A stretch of 64,000 bases of DNA. Source: Micromonospora musae. GTDB lineage: Bacteria > Actinomycetota > Actinomycetes > Mycobacteriales > Micromonosporaceae. Within the stretch, counting starts at the first letter, position 1. The number at the start of each line of letters is the position of its first letter. Made by a program: the position numbers and the translations under genes. The notes under the pieces are model-generated. The model did no database searches. It worked only from the letters and a program-made list of their open reading frames with translations, and was not told the DNA's origin. Of the stretch, positions 57,464 to 64,000 are shown in pieces. The stretch covers positions 124,001-188,000 of the forward strand of contig NZ_RAZT01000005.1 of assembly GCF_003626635.1 (NCBI RefSeq), read 5' to 3'.

Positions 57464-59629
57464 GTGGCGGTTCACTCTGACGCGGAACGGGTGCTCGCCG
57501 GGCTGGATCCCGAGCAGCGCGGCGCGGTGACCGCGCCGGCCGGGCCGGTCTGCATCCTGGCCGGCGCGGGCACCGGAAAGACCCGGGCGGTCACCTCGCG
57601 GATCGCCCACCGGGCACTCACCGGTGAGATCTCCGGCCGGCACGTGCTCGCCGTCACCTTCACCGCCCGCGCCGCCGCCGAGATGCGGAGCCGGCTCACC
57701 CAGCTCGGGGTGAGCGGTGTCCAGGCGCGCACCTTCCATGCGGCCGCGTTGCGCCAGGTGCGCTACTTCGCGCCCCGGCTGCTCGACGGGCGGGCCATGC
57801 CGGAGCTGCTGGACAGCAAGGTCCGGCTCGTCACGCTCGCTGCGGCCCGGGTGGGTCTGCGTACCGACCGGGCCGCCGCCCGGGACCTGGCCGGCGAGAT
57901 CGAGTGGGCCAAGTCGTCACTCGTCGAGCCCGGCGAGTACATGGTGGCGGCGGCGAAGGCGCTGCGGGACACCCCGCACGAGCCGGCGAAGGTCGCCGAG
58001 GTGTTCGCCGCCTACGAGAAGATCAAGCGTGGCAACGGCGTGATCGACTTCGAGGACATGCTGCGCGCGGCGGTCTGGGGGATCGAGGAGCACGCCGACG
58101 TCGCCGAGCAGGTGCGCGCGCAGTACCGGCACTTCGTGGTCGACGAGTACCAGGACGTCAACCCGCTCCAGCAGCGGCTGCTGGAGGCCTGGCTCGGCGG
58201 GCGCAACGACCTGACCGTGGTGGGGGACGCGAGCCAGACCATCTACTCCTTCACCGGGGCCACCTCGTCGTACCTGGTCGACTTCCCGCGCCGCCACCGG
58301 GACGCGGTGGTCGTCCGGCTGGTCCGGGACTACCGGTCCACGCCGCAGGTCGTCGGGCTGGCCAACGCCGTGATCTCCCAGGCCCGGGGGGCCGAGGCCC
58401 GGCTCCGGCTGGAGCTGAGCGGGCAGCGTCCGCCCGGCCCCGAACCGGAGCTGCGGATCTTCACCGACGAGCCGGCCGAGGCGAACGCGGTGGCGGCGCG
58501 GGCCCGGGCGCTCATCGACGCCGGCACCCCCGCCCGGGAGATCGCCGTGCTGTTCCGCACCAACGCGCAGTCCGAGGCGTACGAGAAGGCGCTCACCGAG
58601 GCCGAGGTGCCGTACGTGGTGCAGGGGGCGGAGCGGTTCTTCGAGCGGGCCGAGGTGCGGCAGGCGATGGTCGCCCTGCGCGCCGCCACCCGCTCCATCC
58701 CGGGGGAGACCCCGCTCCCGGCGGCCGTGGTCGAGGCGCTCGCGGCCGTGGGCTGGTCGCCGGAGACGCCGCCGGCCGGTGGCGCCGCCCGGGAACGCTG
58801 GGAGGCGCTCGCCGCGCTGGTCCAGCTCGCCGAGGAGTACGCGGCGACCCCCACCGTCCTGCCGATCGGCGAGGCGGCGACCGTCGAGCGGGCGGTGACG
58901 CTGGCCGAGTTCACCGACGAGCTGCACCGCCGGGCGAGCCAGCAACACGTGCCCACCCTCGACGGGGTGACCCTGGCCTCGCTGCACTCGGCGAAGGGGT
59001 TGGAGTGGGACGCGGTCTTCCTCGTCGGGCTCTCCGAGGGCACCCTGCCCACCACGTACGCGAAGACGGCCGAGCAGGTCGAGGAGGAGCGCCGGCTGCT
59101 CTACGTGGGGGTCACCCGCGCGCGGGAGTGGCTCTGGCTGTCGTACGCGGTGGCCCGCTCGCCGGGTGGGCGGGCCCGGCGGCCGTCGCGTTTCCTGCCC
59201 CAGCTCGACCGCTCCGGCGGCGGTGGCGAGCGGGCCCGCGGCACGAGCACGACGCCCCGGCCGGAGCGGCGGCGGACGCAGATCGTCTCCTGCCGGATCT
59301 GTGGCGCGACGCTGCTCGCCGGTCCGGAGCGGAAGCTGGGACGGTGCGCGACCTGCCCGTCCGACATCGACGAGGAGCTGCACGAGCGGCTGTGCGAGTG
59401 GCGGCGGCGGGTCGCCGGTGACCAGCGGGTCCCGGCCTACGTGGTCTTCACCGACGCCACCCTGACGGCGCTGGCCGAGCGGCGGCCGGGTCGCCCCGAG
59501 GATCTGATCGCCATCGCCGGCATCGGCCCACGCAAACTGGGCCTCTACGGCGAATCGGTACTGGCGCTGGTGGGCGGCGCGGCGGTCGACGACGTCTGCC
59601 CCGAGAAAACTTTCGAAATCGAGCCGTAA
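57464..59629 (+). CDS. uvrD2: UvrD2-type DNA helicase
   Basis: A 721-residue SF1A helicase. Motifs: Walker A GAGTGKTR (K39), TFTARAAAEM, DEYQDVNPLQQ, GDASQTIYSFTGA, HSAKGLEWDAVF and YVGVTRARE. After the motor comes the UvrD2 hallmark, a tetracysteine site C610, C613, C628, C631 (CRICG, CATC), and a C-terminal HRDC domain (RRPEDLIAIAGIGPRKLGLYGESVL-like). It takes part in DNA repair and is essential in mycobacteria. The GTG at 57464 was preferred because the family N terminus (LAGLDPEQRGAV) follows at once. The last codon overlaps the AT-rich box of the whiB7 promoter. Confidence 0.92.
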   Translation: MAVHSDAERVLAGLDPEQRGAVTAPAGPVCILAGAGTGKTRAVTSRIAHRALTGEISGRHVLAVTFTARAAAEMRSRLTQLGVSGVQARTFHAAALRQVRYFAPRLLDGRAMPELLDSKVRLVTLAAARVGLRTDRAAARDLAGEIEWAKSSLVEPGEYMVAAAKALRDTPHEPAKVAEVFAAYEKIKRGNGVIDFEDMLRAAVWGIEEHADVAEQVRAQYRHFVVDEYQDVNPLQQRLLEAWLGGRNDLTVVGDASQTIYSFTGATSSYLVDFPRRHRDAVVVRLVRDYRSTPQVVGLANAVISQARGAEARLRLELSGQRPPGPEPELRIFTDEPAEANAVAARARALIDAGTPAREIAVLFRTNAQSEAYEKALTEAEVPYVVQGAERFFERAEVRQAMVALRAATRSIPGETPLPAAVVEALAAVGWSPETPPAGGAARERWEALAALVQLAEEYAATPTVLPIGEAATVERAVTLAEFTDELHRRASQQHVPTLDGVTLASLHSAKGLEWDAVFLVGLSEGTLPTTYAKTAEQVEEERRLLYVGVTRAREWLWLSYAVARSPGGRARRPSRFLPQLDRSGGGGERARGTSTTPRPERRRTQIVSCRICGATLLAGPERKLGRCATCPSDIDEELHERLCEWRRRVAGDQRVPAYVVFTDATLTALAERRPGRPEDLIAIAGIGPRKLGLYGESVLALVGGAAVDDVCPEKTFEIEP

Positions 59630-59665
59630 ATTCGTTTGCCCTCCCCCTCGGGCGAGGAATAGCCT
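59627..59665 (+). promoter_or_regulatory. whiB7 promoter with AT-rich box
   Basis: TAAATT (59627-59632), three bases before a TTGCCC -35-like box (59636-59641), then an 18-base spacer and TAGCCT (59660-59665). An AT-rich element just upstream of -35 is the known signature of WhiB7-dependent promoters, so autoactivation is expected. Confidence 0.6.
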
Positions 59666-59751
59666 CAGTGCACACCTCGCGAGCGGCGCAGTTCGGGCTG
59701 CTCACGGGGGTTGTCCCAGTCGATTCGAGGAACGTGAGGGAGGTGGCACCC

Positions 59752-60006
59752 GTGAAGATCTTCACCTATGAGCGTCTGGCGGCGATGCCGGCTGCCTGCG
59801 CTCCGCTGTCGGCTGTCCGGGTGGCTTCCGCGGTCAAGCGACCGTCGGTCCCACAGGTGCACCAGGTCGAGGCTCAGGCCGAGCTGATCCTCGCCGCTGC
59901 GCCGAACGGACTCCGGGGGACCAGTGGCTTCACGGGCATGGGCATCGATGGTGTCGCGAAGCGCACCGATGTCCGCGGCGTTCCACCTCGAGGTAGACCG
60001 GTCTGA
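59752..60006 (+). CDS. whiB7 leader ORF (uORF)
   Basis: An 84-codon reading frame in the whiB7 leader (VKIFTYERLAAMPAACAPL... to ...GVPPRGRPV). GGGAGGTGG lies five bases before its GTG, so it is likely translated. Its TGA (60004-60006) sits inside the hairpin GGTCTG-ATCAA-CAGACC and its last codons encode the left strands of the antiterminator. In mycobacteria and Streptomyces, translation of such a leader ORF decides whether transcription reads on into whiB7/wblC. The peptide itself need not have a function. Confidence 0.75.
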   Translation: MKIFTYERLAAMPAACAPLSAVRVASAVKRPSVPQVHQVEAQAELILAAAPNGLRGTSGFTGMGIDGVAKRTDVRGVPPRGRPV

Positions 60007-60075
60007 TCAACAGACCGACCGGCTCACCTCGAGGCCGCGGAACCCGTAAACCGGGATCCGCGGCCTCAGTTTTTT
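59973..60075 (+). promoter_or_regulatory. whiB7 transcription attenuator
   Basis: Terminator: GAGGCCGCGGAACCCG (60031-60046) pairs with 60052-60067 (16 bp, one mismatch), followed by TTTTTT (60070-60075). Antiterminator: CCGCGG (59973-59978) and CCTCGAGG (59986-59993) can pair with CCTCGAGG-CCGCGG (60027-60040), taking the left arm of the terminator. A small GGTCTG/CAGACC hairpin (60000-60016) fills the interior and contains the uORF stop. Efficient uORF translation would break the antiterminator and end transcription; a stalled ribosome would leave it intact. Confidence 0.82.
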
Positions 60076-60139
60076 GCTCCGCCCACCTAGTCGGAAGTAG
60101 CGATCCACGAGATCGAAATGAGAGAGAGGTGACCGGGCG

Positions 60140-60505
60140 ATGAGTCTGGCACTGGCTCCGCTCGACCTGGACGTCGAGTTGGAGGCGAACCTGCCCTGCC
60201 GGAAGTTCGACCCCGACCTGTGGTTCTCCGACGCGCCCGCCGAGCTCGAGCTTGCCAAGTCGCTCTGCGGGGACTGCCCGCTGCGCGTCGAGTGCCTCGC
60301 CGGCGCGGTCGAGCGTGCCGAGCCCTGGGGCGTCTGGGGTGGCGAGATCTTCGAGCGTGGCGCGGTCGTCCCGCGCAAGCGGCCCCGTGGCCGTCCGCGC
60401 AAGGAGGACGTCGCCCGTGACGCCGCGCTCCGGGTCGAGGCCGAGGCGCGCCTGGCGGCCAGTGGGCTGTCCCAGGGGCGTAACGCGGTCCGGCTGGCGG
60501 CCTGA
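60140..60505 (+). CDS. whiB7: WhiB7 antibiotic-resistance regulator
   Basis: A 121-residue Fe-S transcription factor. The four cluster cysteines are C20, C43, C46 and C52, followed by the turn EPWGVWGGE (61-69) and the AT-hook RGRPRK (83-88) specific to WhiB7/WblC. It acts with the primary sigma factor at AT-rich promoters to switch on intrinsic drug resistance. It carries about 30 more C-terminal residues than the 92-residue M. tuberculosis protein. AGAGAGGTGA precedes the ATG. The leader contains a uORF and attenuator. Position after uvrD2 matches Rv3197A. Confidence 0.95.
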   Translation: MSLALAPLDLDVELEANLPCRKFDPDLWFSDAPAELELAKSLCGDCPLRVECLAGAVERAEPWGVWGGEIFERGAVVPRKRPRGRPRKEDVARDAALRVEAEARLAASGLSQGRNAVRLAA

Positions 60506-60590
60506 CATGAACCCGATCCGAACCAACCACGCCGGTACAGCTCCGGCGACGACTGGAAACGACATGCTGCACGTACCCAACGGAGTTGAG

Positions 60591-60737
60591 ATGCAACTAC
60601 TTCACGAAGCGTTGTCCAGGGCCCGAATGCGCCGGCCTCAGGCCGGCAACACCACGAGCACTGAGGCAACCCGTTCCGCCCTCACCGTCGCCATGAACAG
60701 CCGCCGACAGTCGGCACGCGACCTGGGCATTCGCTGA
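60591..60737 (+). CDS. Small basic protein downstream of whiB7
   Basis: A 48-residue frame (MQLLHEALSRARMRRPQAG..., ending SRRQSARDLGIR), basic and helix-forming, with GGAG five bases before the ATG. In-frame ATGs at 60570 and 60507 would make it longer. It lies 85 bases after whiB7 and before a strong terminator, so it is probably on the same transcript. No family is known to me; similar short Arg-rich proteins occur in related actinomycetes. Confidence 0.5.
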   Translation: MQLLHEALSRARMRRPQAGNTTSTEATRSALTVAMNSRRQSARDLGIR

Positions 60738-60747
60738 CACCACCGAT

Positions 60748-60789
60748 CCGCGGGGCGGGTGGCCGGAACTCCGGCCGCCCGCCCCGCGG
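60748..60789. terminator. Terminator after whiB7 unit
   Basis: A 19-bp stem with a single G-U pair (60748-60766 with 60771-60789) closes an AACT loop. It begins ten bases after the small protein's stop. Confidence 0.8.
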
Positions 60790-60913
60790 CGTAGCCGGGC
60801 GAGGTGGCGCTGAGCCCCCGGACGAGGCGGGGCCGTCCTGCTCGACGGGGCGGGCCCGCGCTTCCCGGGGAGCGGCGGCTCGTGTCCCGGCGGTCGCGGC
60901 GAGGAGCGGCGGC

Positions 60914-62260
60914 TCAGCCGACCGGCGCGAAGCCGGGCAGCCAGCGTTCGAGGATGCGCCGGTACGGCGCCTTGGCCTCCAACTGGCAGAGCACCCCGAT
61001 CGAGCCGAGGGTCACCCGGTGGATGAGCAGGTACGACGGGGGCAGGTTGAGCTGACGCCCCAGCTGGTAGGCGGGGGAGCGTGGGCTGGCCAACCGGGCG
61101 GCCTCGCCCCGCAGCCAGGCCCGGCTGAACCGGAACTCGTCGGCGGCCACCGGCTCCAGCATGGGCCGCAGATATTCCAGCACCGCCTGCGCGTCGATCT
61201 CCTCGGCCTCGCTGACGAAGCCCTCCGCCCGCAGCCCCGCCACGACGGCGTCCGCCTCGCCCCGCAGCGCCAGGCCGGCGAGACGGCCGATCGGCTCCGG
61301 GGTGCCGTCCGGCATCCGGGCCACCGCGCCGAAGTCGATCACGCCGAGGCGGCCGTCGGGCAGGAGCCGGAAGTTACCCGGGTGCGGGTCGGCGTGCAGC
61401 AGCCCGGCCCGCATCGGCGCGGAGAGGTGCAGCTCGGCCATCAGCCGGCCCGCCTCGTCCCGCTGCTCCTCGGTGCCCTCCCGAATGATCACGGAGAGCG
61501 GCGTGCCCTCGACCCACTCGGTGATGAGCACCCGCGGCGCGGCCGAGACCACGGCGGGGATGTAGATGTCCGGATCGTCGGCGTACGCGGCCGCGAAGGC
61601 GCGCTGCGACTCGGCCTCGAGCTCGTAGTCGAGCTCCTCGGTGATCCGCTCCCGCAGCTCCACCAGGAGCGGCTTGACGTCGAGGCCGGGCTGGATCGCC
61701 CGGAACATCCCGCCGAGTCGGGAGAGCTGCTTGAGGTCCGCGAGCAGTGCGTCCCCGGCGCCCGGATACTGGATCTTGACGGCCACGTCACGCTGCTTCG
61801 GCTCGCCCGACGGGCCGTACCCCGGATCCCGCCAGATCGCGCGGTGCACCTGCCCGATGCTGGCCGCCGCGGCCGGGGTGTCGTTGAACTCGACGAAGCG
61901 GTCCCGCCAGTCCGGGCCGAGCTGCTCGGTCAGCACCTTGTGCACGCTGGCGACGGGGAGCGGCGGCGCCGCCTCCTGGAGCTTGGTCAGCGCCTGCCGG
62001 TAGGGGGCGGCGATCTCCTCCGGCAGTGCCGCCTCGAAGACGGAGAGCGCCTGCCCGAACTTCATCGCCCCGCCCTTGAGCTGGCCCAGGACGCTGAAGA
62101 GCTGCTCGGCGGTGCGCTGCTGGATCTCCGCGGAGATCACATCGGAGGCGAGACCGGTGACGCGCTTTCCCATGCCGAGGACGGTCCGGCCGGCGAAGCC
62201 GAGCGGCAGTGCGGCGAGCTTGGCGGTCCGGGACACAGCCCGGCGTGGGATGTCGGTCAC
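60914..62260 (-). CDS. ABC1/UbiB-family atypical kinase
   Basis: A 448-residue ABC1 (ADCK/UbiB) protein kinase-like enzyme. The KxGQ motif is AMKFGQALSVFEAALPEE; the VAVKIQYPG strand provides the lysine, ELDYELEAESQ the glutamate, and LLHADPHPGNF and GVIDFGAVARM the catalytic loop and metal site. Members support lipid or quinone metabolism. It converges on the whiB7 unit as Rv3197 lies beside whiB7. The GTG at 62260 follows a TAACAA box at seven bases. Confidence 0.88.
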   Translation of the reverse strand: MTDIPRRAVSRTAKLAALPLGFAGRTVLGMGKRVTGLASDVISAEIQQRTAEQLFSVLGQLKGGAMKFGQALSVFEAALPEEIAAPYRQALTKLQEAAPPLPVASVHKVLTEQLGPDWRDRFVEFNDTPAAAASIGQVHRAIWRDPGYGPSGEPKQRDVAVKIQYPGAGDALLADLKQLSRLGGMFRAIQPGLDVKPLLVELRERITEELDYELEAESQRAFAAAYADDPDIYIPAVVSAAPRVLITEWVEGTPLSVIIREGTEEQRDEAGRLMAELHLSAPMRAGLLHADPHPGNFRLLPDGRLGVIDFGAVARMPDGTPEPIGRLAGLALRGEADAVVAGLRAEGFVSEAEEIDAQAVLEYLRPMLEPVAADEFRFSRAWLRGEAARLASPRSPAYQLGRQLNLPPSYLLIHRVTLGSIGVLCQLEAKAPYRRILERWLPGFAPVG

Positions 62261-62372
62261 CCGGTCATTGTTACCGACTCGACGGGCGCGCGGCTGCTGA
62301 GCGCCCTGTCACCCGTCGTTCGTTCCGGACGACAGGTCGAAGACGGGTCGTCGGGGGCAGGCGGCGGGGTGG

Positions 62373-63425
62373 TCAACGGCCTCTTCGCGAGCACCGGCAG
62401 GAGGGGTGGGGCGGCCAGTCGCGGCGCCGGAGCCTGCCCGGACCGGCGACCTCGACCGCGCCACCCAGCGTCTCGGGCGTACCGCCGTCGAGCTGGGCCA
62501 GCGCCTCCGCGGTGGCGAACCCGGCCGCGGCGAGCAGGGTCGCGGTCGCGCCCGCGGGAAGGGGCTCCTCGCCGGCGAGTTGGGCGGCGAGCCGGGGCCA
62601 GTCCGGATCCCGGTCGGTGCGGTGCAGGTCGACGCAGTTCAGGCAGGGTCCGACCGGGGGCCGCACCAGCGGCCCGATCACCGGCACCCCCTCCCGGAGC
62701 GTGACGAGCAGGTGCGGCTGGCGGCGCTGGGCGTACCCGGCCGCGATGAGAGCGGCCGGACGGTCCGTGCCGAGCTGCACCACCAGGTCGACCGGGCCGC
62801 GTCGACCCGTCGGGCCGGCGGCGCCGGGGGCGGTGCGGGCGATCGCCTCCCGCACGGCGGCGGCGAGCGGACGTCCGAGCTCCGCCGCGGGGATGCCGGT
62901 GCCCGCCAGGTCGGCCGGGCGCACCGGACCCGCGAGTTCCGCGCTGACCTGCCCGACGCCGGCCTGGGCGAGCGCCACGGCCACCGCGGCACCGAGTCGA
63001 CCGGCACCGGTCACCAGCACCCGGGCGCTCAGCCGGCGCCGGAGCAGCTGGGCGGGCGTGGCCGGCAGCCGGGCGGCGGCGAGAGCGAGCGCGCCGGCCT
63101 CCGCGCCGAGCCGGGCCCGCGTCGGTCCGGCCAGGTCACGCGGCAACAGGGTGTGTCCCGGTACGAGCAGACCGGCGGCGCGCAGGGTGTCGAGGAGCGT
63201 ACGCGCCGGCTCGGCGCCGAGCTCGGTGGCGAGCGGGTGCGTCAGCACGCCACGTTCGCTGCGGGTGCCGTCGAGCAGATCCAGCAGGCGGGCGGCGCGC
63301 GGGTCGGCGATCTCGAGCAGGACGGCGTGCTCCGGCCCGACGCCGAGCTGAAGCGTGTGCCGGTCACGCCAGAGCCGGGTGAGGCCGGGAAGCAGCGTGG
63401 GGCGGGGGAGTACGGCACGGGTCAT
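62373..63425 (-). CDS. ThiF/cyclodehydratase-like (TOMM leader-binding type) protein
   Basis: A 350-residue protein. The first 100 residues resemble a RiPP-recognition winged helix (RDRHTLQLGVGPEHAVLLEI and LLDLLDGTRSERGVL), followed by a ThiF-like Rossmann core (ARVLVTGAGRLGAAVAVALAQAGV) and a zinc site made of CLNCVDLH and C-terminal CRC. It looks like the E1-like part of azole cyclodehydratases, but there is no YcaO gene, precursor peptide or dehydrogenase nearby, so it is an orphan. A Rossmann adenylation loop cannot be clearly seen. Related orphans appear near whiB7 in other actinomycetes (Rv3196-like). Confidence 0.75.
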   Translation of the reverse strand: MTRAVLPRPTLLPGLTRLWRDRHTLQLGVGPEHAVLLEIADPRAARLLDLLDGTRSERGVLTHPLATELGAEPARTLLDTLRAAGLLVPGHTLLPRDLAGPTRARLGAEAGALALAAARLPATPAQLLRRRLSARVLVTGAGRLGAAVAVALAQAGVGQVSAELAGPVRPADLAGTGIPAAELGRPLAAAVREAIARTAPGAAGPTGRRGPVDLVVQLGTDRPAALIAAGYAQRRQPHLLVTLREGVPVIGPLVRPPVGPCLNCVDLHRTDRDPDWPRLAAQLAGEEPLPAGATATLLAAAGFATAEALAQLDGGTPETLGGAVEVAGPGRLRRRDWPPHPSCRCSRRGR

Positions 63426-63465
63426 GGCAACGAATCGTCACCGCGTCCGTGCGTTACGTCGATCG

Positions 63466-63527
63466 TTGTCCACAGGTGTGGGGTGCCCTGTCCAGGGCTG
63501 TCCACAGGACTTCCGGAGTTATCCACA
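63466..63527 (+). other. Cluster of DnaA-box-like sites
   Basis: TTGTCCACA (63466-63474) and TTATCCACA (63519-63527) are perfect DnaA boxes, CTGTCCACA (63498-63506) has one mismatch, and CTGTCCAGG (63488-63496) is a weaker fourth. All point the same way. Spacings of 22, 10 and 21 bases keep them on one face of the helix. They lie in the 216-base gap upstream of the ThiF-like gene. Confidence 0.72.
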
Positions 63528-63641
63528 GGCCTCCGGGTGCGGTGTCGGCCACCCGACACGCTGCCGGCGGGTCAGCCCGGCCGGCAAGCGCGGGCGGGGG
63601 TGACCCGTTGGAGAGCCACCCCTCGCCCGTCGCTGATCGGG

Positions 63642-63809
63642 TCAGACCTTCGCCTTGCCCAGGATGCGGTTCACTGTTGTGCCGCACACCGGACACTTGC
63701 CCTTGGCCATGTTCATCCCGGTCTTCGAGACCTCGATGTGTCCCTCGAAGTCCCTCTTCTCCTTGCACTTGACGCAGTAACCGTTGTAGGTCTGGGCCTG
63801 GTCGGCCAC
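63642..63809 (-). CDS. Small zinc-ribbon protein (DUF5679-like)
   Basis: A 55-residue protein with a four-cysteine zinc ribbon: YCVKCKEKRDF near the N terminus and KCPVCGTTVNRIL near the C terminus. It matches the short DUF5679 type found in actinomycetes. GAGGAGGG precedes the GTG at about 7 bases, which fixes the start; a 34-codon extension upstream is Pro/Gly-rich and unlikely. Possibly binds nucleic acid or protein; no role established. Confidence 0.8.
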   Translation of the reverse strand: MADQAQTYNGYCVKCKEKRDFEGHIEVSKTGMNMAKGKCPVCGTTVNRILGKAKV

Positions 63810-64000
63810 GGTGCCCTCCTCGTCTCGTCCGCCGGCCGGTACCGGTTCCGGCGGGTTTCCCGGCGGCGGGCCGTGAGCGGCGCCGGCGCTGGGTCTAACT
63901 CCCACGGCCACCCGCGTGGCCGCTGGTCCGCGGACCCTACCCAGGTCTGGGCGGTTCCATGTCAGCTGCGCGTCGACACTGTGAGGAAGCCGACCACGAG
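63810..64000. other. Upstream region of the zinc-ribbon gene, no gene seen
   Basis: No convincing reading frame. It contains CGGCCAC-CCGC-GTGGCCG (63905-63922) and the perfect palindrome GGTCCGCGGACC (63925-63936). On the minus strand TAGGGT (63940-63935) could be a -10 box. Confidence 0.4.

Noticed and set aside
63466..63527. Chromosomal replication origin
   Set aside because: dnaA, dnaN, rpmH or parAB are absent from the flanks and the cluster is far smaller than an actinomycete oriC.
62373..63809. A RiPP (azole peptide) biosynthetic cluster
   Set aside because: No precursor peptide, YcaO or dehydrogenase gene is present; only a single ThiF-like gene.
1..64000. tRNA, rRNA or riboswitch genes
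   Set aside because: No cloverleaf with a GTTCRANYC arm, rRNA core or recognisable metabolite riboswitch was found by eye; a covariance-model search would be needed to exclude weak cases.

Overview
The window is high-GC DNA (roughly 70% or more) with dense genes, frequent GTG starts and many 1- and 4-base start/stop overlaps. Mycothiol synthesis (mshB), mycoredoxin, a WhiB-family regulator, AdnAB, UvrD2 and a DUF397/DUF5753-XRE pair mark it as an actinomycete. Gene content and the style of intergenic repeats suggest Micromonosporaceae (Micromonospora-like); this last step is inference. No tRNA, rRNA, insertion sequence, prophage or CRISPR array was seen.

Layout. 1-6.4 kb: small metabolic and regulatory genes (threonine-aldolase-like enzyme, acetyltransferase, methyltransferase, a LysR regulator with a well-formed operator facing a DUF1801-VOC pair, a Nudix enzyme). 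6.4-10.3 kb: a three-gene succinate dehydrogenase operon. 10.5-13.4 kb: tldE-tldD. 14.2-20.5 kb: a complete oligopeptide ABC transporter in two transcription units. 20.6-24.8 kb: an S9 peptidase diverging from mshB, then two small membrane proteins. 25.8-28.3 kb: fdxA-dapC-tyrA. 28.4-33 kb: SIMPL protein, P-loop kinase, a large membrane protein with a lipase motif, a sugar acetyltransferase. 33-38.6 kb: a secreted subtilisin and divergent dapD/dapE. 39-47.8 kb: two LOG-family genes, then the adnA-adnB helicase-nuclease pair. 48-53.6 kb: cspA, a DEAD-box helicase, two M16 peptidase subunits and nudC. 53.7-57 kb: DUF397/XRE genes and an MFS transporter. 57.1-63.8 kb: mrx1, uvrD2, whiB7, an ABC1 kinase, an orphan ThiF-like protein and a small zinc-ribbon protein. 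The order adnAB-nudC-uvrD2/mrx1-whiB7-ABC1 matches the Mycobacterium Rv3202c-Rv3197 neighbourhood, and dapC/fdx, mshB, dapD/dapE and LOG recall the Rv1170-Rv1205 region.

The most notable signals are regulatory. (1) A family of about 60-bp intergenic elements encodes 18-20-codon mini-ORFs. Two tandem copies between the transporter ATPase genes are chained by GTGA/GTGA/ATGA overlaps so that translation could be handed from gene to gene; related copies lie at 17521, 44232 and 52535. (2) The whiB7 leader can be read as a full attenuator: a WhiB7-type promoter, an 84-codon upstream ORF, and mutually exclusive antiterminator and terminator helices. (3) The Shine-Dalgarno sequence of the DEAD-box helicase gene next to cspA sits inside a perfect 11-bp hairpin. 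(4) A helically phased cluster of DnaA-box-like sites lies near 63.5 kb. (5) Several genes appear leaderless, with a TANNNT box 6-7 nt before the start codon, and dapC seems to start at CTG overlapping the fdxA stop.
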